Positions 1-6,727 of a DNA stretch of 9,148 bases are shown here, one piece after another. Position 1 is the stretch's first letter; each line of letters begins with the position of its first letter. The DNA is taken from contig CAAGGO010000326.1 in assembly GCA_900769385.1 (NCBI GenBank), positions 1-9,148 on the forward strand. The letters run 5' to 3'. This DNA is from Rikenellaceae bacterium. Lineage in GTDB: Bacteria > Bacteroidota > Bacteroidia > Bacteroidales > UBA932. The position numbers and the translations under genes were made by a program. The notes beneath the pieces were generated by a model, which saw only the letters and a program-made list of their open reading frames with translations, made no database searches and was not told the origin of the DNA.

Positions 1-1616
1 AGCTCTCCCTTGTTGTTGTAGTAGTATGCAGTCTCCTTGTACAGCTGTTGAGAGCCTTCTGTAAGGAGCAGATGCTTCTCATATTTCAGTTCTCCATGTG
101 TATTGTCAGACAAGTCCTGCAGGCTTGCAGTATTTGTTGCCGCATATGGTAGGGCATCGGTTGGATCATCCGATGTTCCGCTGTTGTATCCGTAGTGCAT
201 TGCTTCGTACAGAACCGTTGCAGTAGGCAGCTGAGGAACAGTAATGCCTGATGCAGCTGGGGTTATATTCCCCACTCTGTCAGTTGTTACATATTTCCGT
301 GTAACCCTGTTGAGGTTGTCGTAAGCTGTGCATAGCCACTGGTTACCAATGTGCATGTTTCCGTCCTGGTACATCATCTCGCGACCTGCACGGTCACGTA
401 CATAGGTTTCCTTCTCACGTCCGGGCTGTTTCTTCTCAATAAGGTGGTTGAGGCCGTCATACGCATACAGGTAGGAATATTGGCTTGTTACCGGGTGGGT
501 GTAGTTGTATGTGCCACCGTTGGAGAGCATAGGACTTCCCTGAGGGGTCACTACCCACAGGATGTTGCCCAGGTGGTCATAGCTGTAGTATGTGTCTGCA
601 TAGGTAGAGCCCGATACCAGGTTGCGCTGCAGTACCACGTTGCCGCTCTTGTCCTTGAACTCAATGCCGGTCTTCCCGTCTTCATCTGTAATTGTGGTCT
701 TGTACAGAGAGGAGGCAGGGTAGTATGAGGTGGTAAGTGTGGCCTCAGATACTTTACCTGCTGTTGAGAATGTTACCTTAAGACACAGTACCTCATTTGC
801 AGCATTGGTTCCGTAGGTGCAGGATACGCTCTTTGAAGTGTATGCACTACCGCTCTTGCGCATCCCGTCCACTCTGCCCAGGGATGAGGCCTGGTAGAGG
901 TTCTGGGAGTATGCACGAGCACCGTCAGCCGCTCCATATTTTTCGGAATAATAATTCTGCTGAGCAGTAAGCGGAGAACTCTCCTTTGCCGTGGTGCTAT
1001 CAGTACTTGCATACAGCTGGTACACCTTTGCATCATCCCTCATATGGGCGTCATACACTACCGGTGTCACCACATTGGTTCCTGTTGTTGAGGCACCAAT
1101 GTTTATAATCTGGTCAGGGTAGCCAAGTCCGTTGTAGAATGTGATGTCGTCATAGTATGAGCTTTCATCCTGGGAGGTGTAAGTACGGTTTAGGATCCAG
1201 TTTCCCTGGATGTCCAGTTTTTCATCCGCCTCCGGCTCAGGCTCAGGTACAGAAGCCCCAGCCTGAACAATGGTAAGAGTATTTGATGTCCTTCCTGTTA
1301 CAACAAAAGTACGGGGCTCGGTATCTTCATTGTCAGTGATTATGAATACAATGTTATTCAGGTTTATTGCATATACCTGCAGCTGGTCATCAATCCTGCT
1401 GTTTATCTGATTGATGTATGTTTGGGCATATTGGGGTATGTCTGACGGGTAGTAGGCTACATTTGCCGTTACGGTTGTAGAGCCGCTTCCAATGTTTACA
1501 GTCTGAGACTGGTTGAAAGATATTTCCTGAATCTGTACTTCCAATACATCCGCTTTGCAAAAGAAAGAGAGGAGCATTGCAATCAGGAATAGTATGCATT
1601 GTTTCAAAAGTTTCAT
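1..1616 (-). CDS. Secreted RHS/YD-repeat protein with DUF6443-like segment (C-terminus beyond window)
   Basis: An uninterrupted reading frame runs from ATG at 1616 to the window edge: 538 codons plus 2 nt with no stop. Residues 1-22 look like a Sec signal peptide (MKLLKQ, then a hydrophobic stretch to FFCKA); SFFC is not a good lipobox. Residues about 25-120 form a beta-rich N-terminal domain ending in SNTLTIVQAG, which resembles the end of BACON-like domains. A Pro/Glu linker (PEPEPEADE) follows at 124-132. Residues about 150-260 match the DUF6443 layout found at the head of Bacteroidota RHS proteins (YYDDITFYNGLGYPDQI, later YDAHMRDDAK, QNYYSEKYG). YD repeats follow near 343, 382, 403, 430 and 530 (YYSYDHLGN, YAYDGLNHL, YVRDRAGRE, AYDNLNRV). 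Such proteins usually go on into an RHS core and a variable C-terminal tip; neither is visible here. It lies 27 nt after the other RHS gene and is probably co-transcribed with it. Confidence 0.88.
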   Translation of the reverse strand, partial: MKLLKQCILFLIAMLLSFFCKADVLEVQIQEISFNQSQTVNIGSGSTTVTANVAYYPSDIPQYAQTYINQINSRIDDQLQVYAINLNNIVFIITDNEDTEPRTFVVTGRTSNTLTIVQAGASVPEPEPEADEKLDIQGNWILNRTYTSQDESSYYDDITFYNGLGYPDQIINIGASTTGTNVVTPVVYDAHMRDDAKVYQLYASTDSTTAKESSPLTAQQNYYSEKYGAADGARAYSQNLYQASSLGRVDGMRKSGSAYTSKSVSCTYGTNAANEVLCLKVTFSTAGKVSEATLTTSYYPASSLYKTTITDEDGKTGIEFKDKSGNVVLQRNLVSGSTYADTYYSYDHLGNILWVVTPQGSPMLSNGGTYNYTHPVTSQYSYLYAYDGLNHLIEKKQPGREKETYVRDRAGREMMYQDGNMHIGNQWLCTAYDNLNRVTRKYVTTDRVGNITPAASGITVPQLPTATVLYEAMHYGYNSGTSDDPTDALPYAATNTASLQDLSDNTHGELKYEKHLLLTEGSQQLYKETAYYYNNKGE

Positions 1617-1643
1617 AATAACGAGTTTTTAAGCGGTTAGTGT

Positions 1644-4565
1644 TTATTGTCTGTTGTCGGGAGAATAATAGGTTGTTCCCTTCTTATTTCCCATATGGTC
1701 ATAAATGTAGGAGAGTTTTCCGGAGCTGTTGTATGTGTAGCTCTCCGTTGTACCGTTGGGGTATGTTATCTTGCTCAGTCCAATTAGCGGGTTGTACTGG
1801 TAGGTTGTGAGTAAACGGTTGTTAGTGTTCCTTAATGTTGCCGCAGTCTGCTGAGGCAGCTCACCGTTGAGAGGTGTTGCAGTAATGTCTGACGGCAGGT
1901 TGCTGCGGGTTGCATTCTCCACTTTTCCAACCAGGTACATTCCTCCGTATCCCCAGATGTATGATGTAGGTACATTTACCGCATTGTAGCTCTCCAGCAG
2001 ATTGCCCAGGGTGTCATAGGCGGTGTATCTGTGCTCGTTCTCCCAATTTTGGGTTTCCGTATTGTAGCTGAGCAGATATGACGGTTTTACAAGTCCGTTC
2101 ATAAGGGCGTAGGTGTATTTCTTTCCCCCAATGAGAGTCTCCACACCGTTCTCCTTAATGTATCTGCTTTCGGATACGGGGTATCCGTGCAGGTTGCGGC
2201 TGAGCATTGTGGTGTAGATTCCCCCTTCTGCTGAGTGGTCATACGGGTATGTATAACGGGTTATCTCCTGAGTTCCGTTGCTGGAGGTGGTTGTTACACT
2301 GCTCATCTGCCCCTTGGCATTGTAAGTGTATGTTTCTGTGCGGGTAATTGAAGCAGTACCGTTGTTCACCTTTTCTGTTTTTGATACCAGTCGCCAGTTG
2401 TCCGTATATACCGGTACCTTACCGAATTTCCTTATAAGGTACACTGGATATGTGTCGGTAGACAAGACTCTGGTAGTGTCATACGTGTATGTAATCTCCT
2501 TTACTGGAGTTGCTTCTCCGGCAGCATATATCTGATGCTTGAGCAACTTTCCGCGCTCGGCTTTCTTTGAGACAAGGGGTGCAACAATGTTGCAGATCAA
2601 TTGGTTGGATGTAATTCCCCATTGTCCATTGCCCGGATCCTTTTCATTTACGATGTCTACAGTCTCCAATGCATCCCTGTATTTGAAAGAGATTGCACTG
2701 TTGGAGAAATGGAATACCTCCCTGCTGTTGTCCGAGTTGGTTTGGGTAACAGTTGAGTATTCTATATGTGAGCCGTTGTGTGAAACCAGGTTGTTTGACC
2801 AGTAGTTTATGTTTGTTTCATTGTATACTCCGGATTGAGCTGCAGCTGAATAAGTGAGCCAATATTTTGGGAAATAAAGCAAAATGCCGCTGCTGCCTCC
2901 ATCTGAGGTTGTATAACCGTATGTTCTCTTGTTCACTTGAGTTCCGTCTTCCAGGTGGTTGGAAACGGATTTGATACGCAATCCGCCGCATACCCCTGTC
3001 TCATTCACAAGGGATGGAATGAAACTGTTGACAGAATTTCTTCTGAATGCTTTGCTGTAGCTGTGTGGTTCATACTCCAGTTGAGAATAACCTCCTGTAG
3101 GGTAGGTTATCTTGTGGAGCATCCCCTTTATTGCATACGATGCATCCGGATTCCTTGTAGCGGATGTGATTGTTTCATCCAAAGTGCTTGAGTTGGTACT
3201 TACAATTTTAAGGAATCCGCTTGCCGCTTTTCCATTGTAGTATCCCCAATGGTCTGCCGAATAGGTACCAAGCAGAGGCAATGTGGCGTTTGGGATATCC
3301 TTGTATTCAAAAGAGTATGTGCCTTCACCGCTGATTGCTACAGAGGACAGGAAATGTACCAGAGGATTGTTTGTGCTCAGGTATGAGAAATCCGCCTTTC
3401 TGATTGTTGCGTTGGTGGAAACATACGGGTTCAGTACCTTTATGGATGCAAGGGTTTTGCATTCAGTAGAGCTGTTTGCAGACACTATGTTCTCTACAAA
3501 CTTGTCGGTGGTGGTGTGCTCATTGTATCCAAATTCAATGACAGTTTTGTTGTCCACAGATATGTTTGTAAGAATCTGGGCATCCAGTATGGATTCCAGA
3601 ATACGGCTGTCGCTGTAGTGAGTGCTGTTTGCTACCGGATTGTTGTCATCCGACCAGTCAATTACAGCCCCTGTGTTGGCAAAAGTGGCAGGGCGGTATG
3701 AGGTCATCTCATAAGGGTAGTACTGGAAAGTTACGGTACGTCCGTTGGGCGCAGTAATCTTTGTGAGGTTGTATGACACTCTCAGTTTTGTTTCCCCGCT
3801 GCGGTCCTGTGCCCTGTCCCCATCTGAGTACGGGAATTCATATTTGTACCCCAACTTGTCGGTGAAGACAATGTTGATGTTGTTGCTTGTAGCATTGGTA
3901 ACAAACTCAATCTTATGTAGTCTGTTGTCTCCGTTTGTGTTGTACACGTGGATACTGTTGTTCGGTCCAAGATGGAAAGTGCCTGAATATCCCATAAAGT
4001 TGAAATGGAAGAAATCGGGCTCTGCATCATATTTTGGAGTATTGTTGTGGATGTTGGCACCCTGCTGGGGGATGTAAATGATCTCAGGAGCGGGTGCGCC
4101 AAGCTCCACATTCTGGTCGGCAAAATTGGAGTAGCGCCAGTATGTGCCGTCCATAGCTGGGTTGTCCAGTTTATGGAACCGGTAATATGACTGAGCATTG
4201 TTTGATGAGGAGAAATCCTGCATACCGTGTATTTCTACTGATATTTTACCGCCTGCATCCAAAACCCAGTCCGGGCCCAGGATGCCCGGGCGCACGTTGG
4301 CCATGTAACCGTTGCTGGAGTAGCTGATGGATACGGGAATGGTGAAATCGTTGTCCTGGTATGTGTATACCGGGATGGACAGGTTTACAGTACCTGTGTG
4401 CAGGCTGGCACCAACTTCACCGTGTTTGATGAAGTTCCAGGTATCTGCGGAAGGCATCTTGTTTTCTTCCCCTACTTTAAATCCCCACTGGGCATAGATT
4501 GGAGAAATTGCCATTGCCAGAATGACGGCAATAATGGCTGAAGTGATTTTTACTTTGCTTTTCAT
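1644..4565 (-). CDS. Secreted RHS/YD-repeat protein, upstream partner of the DUF6443 protein
   Basis: The protein has 973 aa. Residues 1-25 are a clear Sec signal peptide with likely cleavage IYA|QW. The N-terminal region (about 50-110) has the pattern typical of Bacteroidota RHS proteins: TGTVNLSIPVYTY, then IPVSISYSSNGY, then GPDWVLDAGG, reminiscent of SpvB/RHS shell heads. The middle is long, beta-rich and Tyr/Asn/Ser/Thr-rich. The C-terminal quarter carries degenerate YD repeats (ETYTYNAKGQM, RYTAYDTLGNL, TYQYNPLIGLSKI, SYTYNSSGKLSYIYDHMGN). It stops at DNRQ without an RHS core, a toxin domain or an obvious type IX secretion C-terminal domain. The next gene starts 27 nt downstream and has the DUF6443 head and further YD repeats, so the two probably supply parts of one shell or surface filament. 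Its ATG has no Shine-Dalgarno, as is normal in this phylum. Substrate and target are unknown. Confidence 0.87.
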   Translation of the reverse strand: MKSKVKITSAIIAVILAMAISPIYAQWGFKVGEENKMPSADTWNFIKHGEVGASLHTGTVNLSIPVYTYQDNDFTIPVSISYSSNGYMANVRPGILGPDWVLDAGGKISVEIHGMQDFSSSNNAQSYYRFHKLDNPAMDGTYWRYSNFADQNVELGAPAPEIIYIPQQGANIHNNTPKYDAEPDFFHFNFMGYSGTFHLGPNNSIHVYNTNGDNRLHKIEFVTNATSNNINIVFTDKLGYKYEFPYSDGDRAQDRSGETKLRVSYNLTKITAPNGRTVTFQYYPYEMTSYRPATFANTGAVIDWSDDNNPVANSTHYSDSRILESILDAQILTNISVDNKTVIEFGYNEHTTTDKFVENIVSANSSTECKTLASIKVLNPYVSTNATIRKADFSYLSTNNPLVHFLSSVAISGEGTYSFEYKDIPNATLPLLGTYSADHWGYYNGKAASGFLKIVSTNSSTLDETITSATRNPDASYAIKGMLHKITYPTGGYSQLEYEPHSYSKAFRRNSVNSFIPSLVNETGVCGGLRIKSVSNHLEDGTQVNKRTYGYTTSDGGSSGILLYFPKYWLTYSAAAQSGVYNETNINYWSNNLVSHNGSHIEYSTVTQTNSDNSREVFHFSNSAISFKYRDALETVDIVNEKDPGNGQWGITSNQLICNIVAPLVSKKAERGKLLKHQIYAAGEATPVKEITYTYDTTRVLSTDTYPVYLIRKFGKVPVYTDNWRLVSKTEKVNNGTASITRTETYTYNAKGQMSSVTTTSSNGTQEITRYTYPYDHSAEGGIYTTMLSRNLHGYPVSESRYIKENGVETLIGGKKYTYALMNGLVKPSYLLSYNTETQNWENEHRYTAYDTLGNLLESYNAVNVPTSYIWGYGGMYLVGKVENATRSNLPSDITATPLNGELPQQTAATLRNTNNRLLTTYQYNPLIGLSKITYPNGTTESYTYNSSGKLSYIYDHMGNKKGTTYYSPDNRQ

Positions 4566-4606
4566 AATACAACTTGTTTTTGGTTAATGAAAAAGTTTTG
4601 GGAGTT

Positions 4607-4672
4607 TGCCGGATTGTGAGGTGGTAAGCACACAATCCTGGCAGTAAACTGCCCTGCAAGTGATACCACTTC
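4607..4672. promoter_or_regulatory. Overlapping inverted repeats in the RHS operon leader
   Basis: Three inverted repeats overlap upstream of the 973-aa RHS gene. (a) TGCCGGATTGTG (4607-4618) pairs with CACAATCC-T-GGCA (4631-4643): 12 bp with one bulged base and a 12-nt loop. (b) GGCAGTAAACTGCC (4640-4653) is a perfect palindrome sharing GGCA with (a), so the two folds exclude each other. (c) GAGGTGGTA (4618-4626) pairs with TACCACTTC (4664-4672), with one mismatch (G-U in one strand's RNA). In the minus-strand leader these end about 40 nt before the ATG. No U-tract directly follows a stem, so a simple intrinsic terminator is unlikely. A protein operator or a leader RNA switch are both possible. 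I found no convincing promoter box for the RHS operon in 4566-4760. Confidence 0.5.
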
Positions 4673-4745
4673 GCCTGCAGATGCAGCGGTTGTATTGCAA
4701 AGGAAAGCAGTTATTTTATGGTAACGTTCCACTCTAATTTTTTGG

Positions 4746-4893
4746 GTGGAGGCGGGTGGAAGATGAAAAAAGTGGAAATTTCCGGCTTTATAGCAGAGTT
4801 GTAATCCTTAATAGCTGCCTACAACAACATTTTGAAAAAGTGGAAAATTGTAGAAAAAAGTGGAAAAATTACCCGAAAAAGTGGAATTTTTTT
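4746..4893 (+). repeat. Four GAAAAAGTGGAA direct repeats with phased A-tracts upstream of abiE
   Basis: Near-identical copies of GAAAAA(A)GTGGAA(A) start at 4765, 4834, 4853 and 4875. The GTGGAA cores begin at 4772, 4840, 4860 and 4881; the last three are 20 and 21 bp apart, about two helical turns. Additional GTGGA cores occur at 4746 and 4756 (10 bp apart), and an inverted TTCCAC lies at 4727-4732. Consecutive A- or T-tracts from 4835 to 4893 have centres near 4837, 4845, 4856, 4866, 4878 and 4890, averaging about 10.6 bp apart, as expected for intrinsically bent DNA. The block sits about 50-100 bp upstream of the -7 box at 4936, so it fits upstream activation, UP-like or cooperative binding better than direct occlusion. 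The function is inferred. Confidence 0.65.
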
Positions 4894-4898
4894 AAGAA

Positions 4899-4931
4899 TT
4901 TGTCTTGTTGCAGGAGACAAAAACTAGACAA
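4899..4931. promoter_or_regulatory. Candidate operator: TTTGTCT/AGACAAA inverted repeat plus extra AGACAA half-site
   Basis: TTTGTCT (4899-4905) and AGACAAA (4915-4921) form a perfect 7-bp inverted repeat with a 9-nt spacer. A further AGACAA half-site follows at 4926-4931, exactly 11 bp after the first. The array ends 5 bp before the -7 box, so a bound protein would cover the core promoter. AbiEi-type antitoxins are known to repress their own operon through inverted repeats in the promoter; this is the best-placed site for that here. Binding itself is inference. Confidence 0.5.
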
Positions 4932-4935
4932 TTGC

Positions 4936-4943
4936 TATATTTG
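4936..4943 (+). promoter_or_regulatory. Bacteroidota-type -7 promoter box of the abiE operon
   Basis: TATATTTG matches the TAnnTTTG consensus of the main sigma factor in this phylum. It lies 19 nt before the chosen abiEi start at 4963, giving a short leader. The -33 element is poor: the nearest TTG (4908-4910) is 25 nt upstream, longer than the usual 19-21, so the promoter may be weak or depend on the upstream repeats. Confidence 0.55.
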
Positions 4944-4953
4944 TGTTGCTAAT

Positions 4954-4958
4954 AAGGG
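4954..4958 (+). promoter_or_regulatory. Shine-Dalgarno-like site for the AbiEi-like gene
   Basis: AAGGG lies 4 nt before the ATG at 4963. It sits downstream of the -7 box and supports 4963 rather than the in-frame GTG at 4756 as the translation start. Confidence 0.4.
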
Positions 4959-4962
4959 TATT

Positions 4963-5706
4963 ATGAGTATTATTGCTGAAATACGTAAAACTATAGGGAA
5001 TTTACCGGAGAACCATATTTTTAGTGCATCTTATTTCAGTTTTAGTAGGGAGAATCCTGCTGCTGTGGTGAAATCTTTAAATAGAATGGTTCAGGCTGGT
5101 GAAATAGCAAAAATCAGTAAGGGAAAGTTCTATAAGCCGCGCAAATCGCAGTTTGGAGTTCTGAGCCCCACACCATATCAGATTGCCAAGGAGTTTATTG
5201 AGAAGGATGGTAAAATGGTTGGGTATATGACTGGATATTCTGCTTTTAGAGGGTTGGGTCTTACAACTCAAATTTCATCATATATTCATATTGGGACAAA
5301 TCAGTACAGGCGGCCTGTGCAGAGAGAGAATTATACAATCATTTTCATAAAGCAGAATAATTCAATTACAAGGAAAAATAATCAAATTCTTGTTATTCTG
5401 GATGCCCTAAAGTTTATTAGGGAGATACCGGGAACCACACCGGATGCTGTGTGTTTTAGAGTGAAAGAGATAATAAAAAGCATGCCTATTGAAATGAAGG
5501 ATATTTTGGCAAGGTGCTGTTTGAAATATACCTGTTATGTAAGAGCATTGTGTGGTGCAATTTTGGAAGAGCTTGATTGTAGCGCATTCTTGTTGGATAC
5601 TATAAGAGGATCTCTTAATACACTTACGGAGTACAGACTGCCAATATCGGAATCAACATTGCCCACAAAAAGTAATTGGAAGATTTATGAACCTGCACGA
5701 AAATAA
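4963..5706 (+). CDS. DUF6088/AbiEi-like antitoxin, winged-helix transcriptional regulator
   Basis: The product has 247 aa and begins MSIIAEIRKTI. Residues 1-60 look like a winged helix-turn-helix: helix EIRKTIGNLP, then NPAAVVKSLNRMVQAGEI, then the wing AKISKGKFYKPRKSQFG, a motif I recognise from DUF6088/AbiEi proteins paired with AbiEii toxins. A second conserved block is VGYMTGYSAFRGLGLTTQIS (86-105). The C-terminal half contains a Cys-rich helix (CCLKYTCYVRALCG). In type IV AbiE systems this protein represses its own operon and counters the toxin without binding it. The frame stays open upstream to a GTG at 4756, but that 69-residue extension only translates the direct repeats and precedes the -7 box, so I chose 4963. 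The last 20 nt overlap the toxin gene, suggesting translational coupling. Confidence 0.82.
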   Translation: MSIIAEIRKTIGNLPENHIFSASYFSFSRENPAAVVKSLNRMVQAGEIAKISKGKFYKPRKSQFGVLSPTPYQIAKEFIEKDGKMVGYMTGYSAFRGLGLTTQISSYIHIGTNQYRRPVQRENYTIIFIKQNNSITRKNNQILVILDALKFIREIPGTTPDAVCFRVKEIIKSMPIEMKDILARCCLKYTCYVRALCGAILEELDCSAFLLDTIRGSLNTLTEYRLPISESTLPTKSNWKIYEPARK

Positions 5707-6643
5707 AAATTTGTTTAAGGATGCTGTCCTGGCTGCTTCAGAGTTTTTGGGTATAAGTCCAATCTATGTAGAGAAAGATTATTGGATTACCCGTTCCCTA
5801 AAGCTGCTGGCCCAAAACGAAACTGCCGGGAAGGCAGTGTTCAAAGGGGGCAGTTCCTTGTCTAAGGGATATAAGATAGGAAACCGTTTTTCTGAGGATA
5901 TTGACATTGTGGTTTCAGATGAAGATGCTGTTACCGGTAATCAGCTGAAAACACTTATAAAGAAGATAGCCAAAGATATTACTTTGGGAATGGACGAGGT
6001 TGTTCTTCCCGGTGTTACAAGTAAGGGGACACGTTATTACAAAGCTTTGTATGCATACCCTGATATTTTGGGTAAAGCATTCAGGGGGACTGTTGGCATT
6101 GGGCAATTGATGGTAAAGATCAATTCTTTTGCAAATCCCCACCAGTATGTTTCAAAAGAGGTAGACTGCTTTATAAGGGAGTTTCTCAGTGCTACAGGGA
6201 ATGATGACATTATATGCGAATATGGACTGGAACCTTTTGCTTTGAATGTTTTGGACAAGAGACAGACCCTTATAGAGAAATTGGCTGCCCTTATACGGTT
6301 CTCTTTCTCCGATAATTATATTTACGATATGGCAGCAAAGATACGCCATTTCCATGATCTGCATTTCTTGCTTCAAGATAAGGAGTGTGCCGCTTATATT
6401 GAATCTGAACAGTTCAGGAATGATTTTACAGCCCTACTGGAGCACGACAGGGCAATTTTTAACGAACCGGAAGGTTGGAGCACCAAGGCCTTGAATGAAT
6501 CCCCTTTGCTTACTGATTTCTCCGGAATTTGGGGGCGTTTGAGGGAGACATACAAAAGAGAACTCCCAGCTATTACATTTTCTGAGATTCCTCAGGAAAA
6601 TGATGTTGCAGAGAGTTTTATAAGATTAATCGGTAAAATTTAA
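5687..6643 (+). CDS. AbiEii/AbiGii-family nucleotidyltransferase toxin
   Basis: The product has 318 aa, a usual length for the family. The nucleotidyltransferase motif is clear: FKGGSSLSKG (52-61), then RFSEDIDI (67-74) with the metal-binding Asp pair D71 and D73. Later family features are VKINSF (K144), TLIEKLAALIR (K198) and KIRHFHDLHFLL (R220, H221, D224). An N-terminal YVEKDYWITRSL helix (28-39) is typical of AbiEii-like proteins. AbiEii-family toxins are DNA-polymerase-beta-like nucleotidyltransferases; several relatives modify tRNA 3' ends and stop growth, and some AbiE loci block phage. The target of this copy cannot be told from sequence. All recognised catalytic residues are present, so it appears intact. 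The ATG at 5687 lies inside the end of the antitoxin gene. Confidence 0.87.
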   Translation: MNLHENKNLFKDAVLAASEFLGISPIYVEKDYWITRSLKLLAQNETAGKAVFKGGSSLSKGYKIGNRFSEDIDIVVSDEDAVTGNQLKTLIKKIAKDITLGMDEVVLPGVTSKGTRYYKALYAYPDILGKAFRGTVGIGQLMVKINSFANPHQYVSKEVDCFIREFLSATGNDDIICEYGLEPFALNVLDKRQTLIEKLAALIRFSFSDNYIYDMAAKIRHFHDLHFLLQDKECAAYIESEQFRNDFTALLEHDRAIFNEPEGWSTKALNESPLLTDFSGIWGRLRETYKRELPAITFSEIPQENDVAESFIRLIGKI

Positions 6644-6674
6644 CCCAAAGGGAAATAAGATCCTATAAAAGATA

Positions 6675-6703
6675 AAAAGATGCCTCGTAGTGAGGCATCT
6701 TTT
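6675..6703. terminator. Bidirectional intrinsic terminator between abiE and tsf
   Basis: AAAAGATGCCTC (6675-6686) and GAGGCATCTTTT (6692-6703) form a perfect 12-bp stem with a 5-nt loop (GTAGT). The T-rich tract continues on the plus side (TTTTCTTTT), and the A-rich 5' arm gives a U-tract on the minus side. It lies 31 nt after the toxin stop and 24 nt after the tsf stop, so it can end both convergent transcripts. Confidence 0.9.
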
Positions 6704-6727
6704 CTTTTAGTATGTGTGAAGTTAAAA

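Noticed and set aside
351..728. 125-aa plus-strand open frame
   Set aside because: It is antisense to the DUF6443/YD region, with a Val/Cys-rich composition that mirrors the Tyr/Thr-rich coding strand.
773..1036. 87-aa minus-strand open frame
   Set aside because: Out-of-frame shadow of the DUF6443-containing gene, whose own frame is continuous through this stretch.
1617..1643. Promoter or terminator between the two RHS genes
   Set aside because: The 27-nt gap has no hairpin with a U-tract and no TAnnTTTG box; co-transcription is simpler.
3782..4198. 138-aa minus-strand open frame inside the RHS gene
   Set aside because: It is an alternative frame of the same strand, rich in Ser/Thr because of the RHS codons, with no recognisable domain; the 973-aa frame covers it fully.
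4477..4659. Possible 60-aa leader peptide before the RHS operon
   Set aside because: It overlaps the RHS signal peptide in another frame, has no ribosome-binding context and shows no recognisable sequence.
4756..4962. In-frame GTG extension of the AbiEi-like gene (69 extra residues)
   Set aside because: The extension translates the direct repeats (KKWKNYPKKW), lies upstream of the -7 box and has no family similarity; the ATG at 4963 has an AAGGG upstream and gives the expected N-terminal winged helix.
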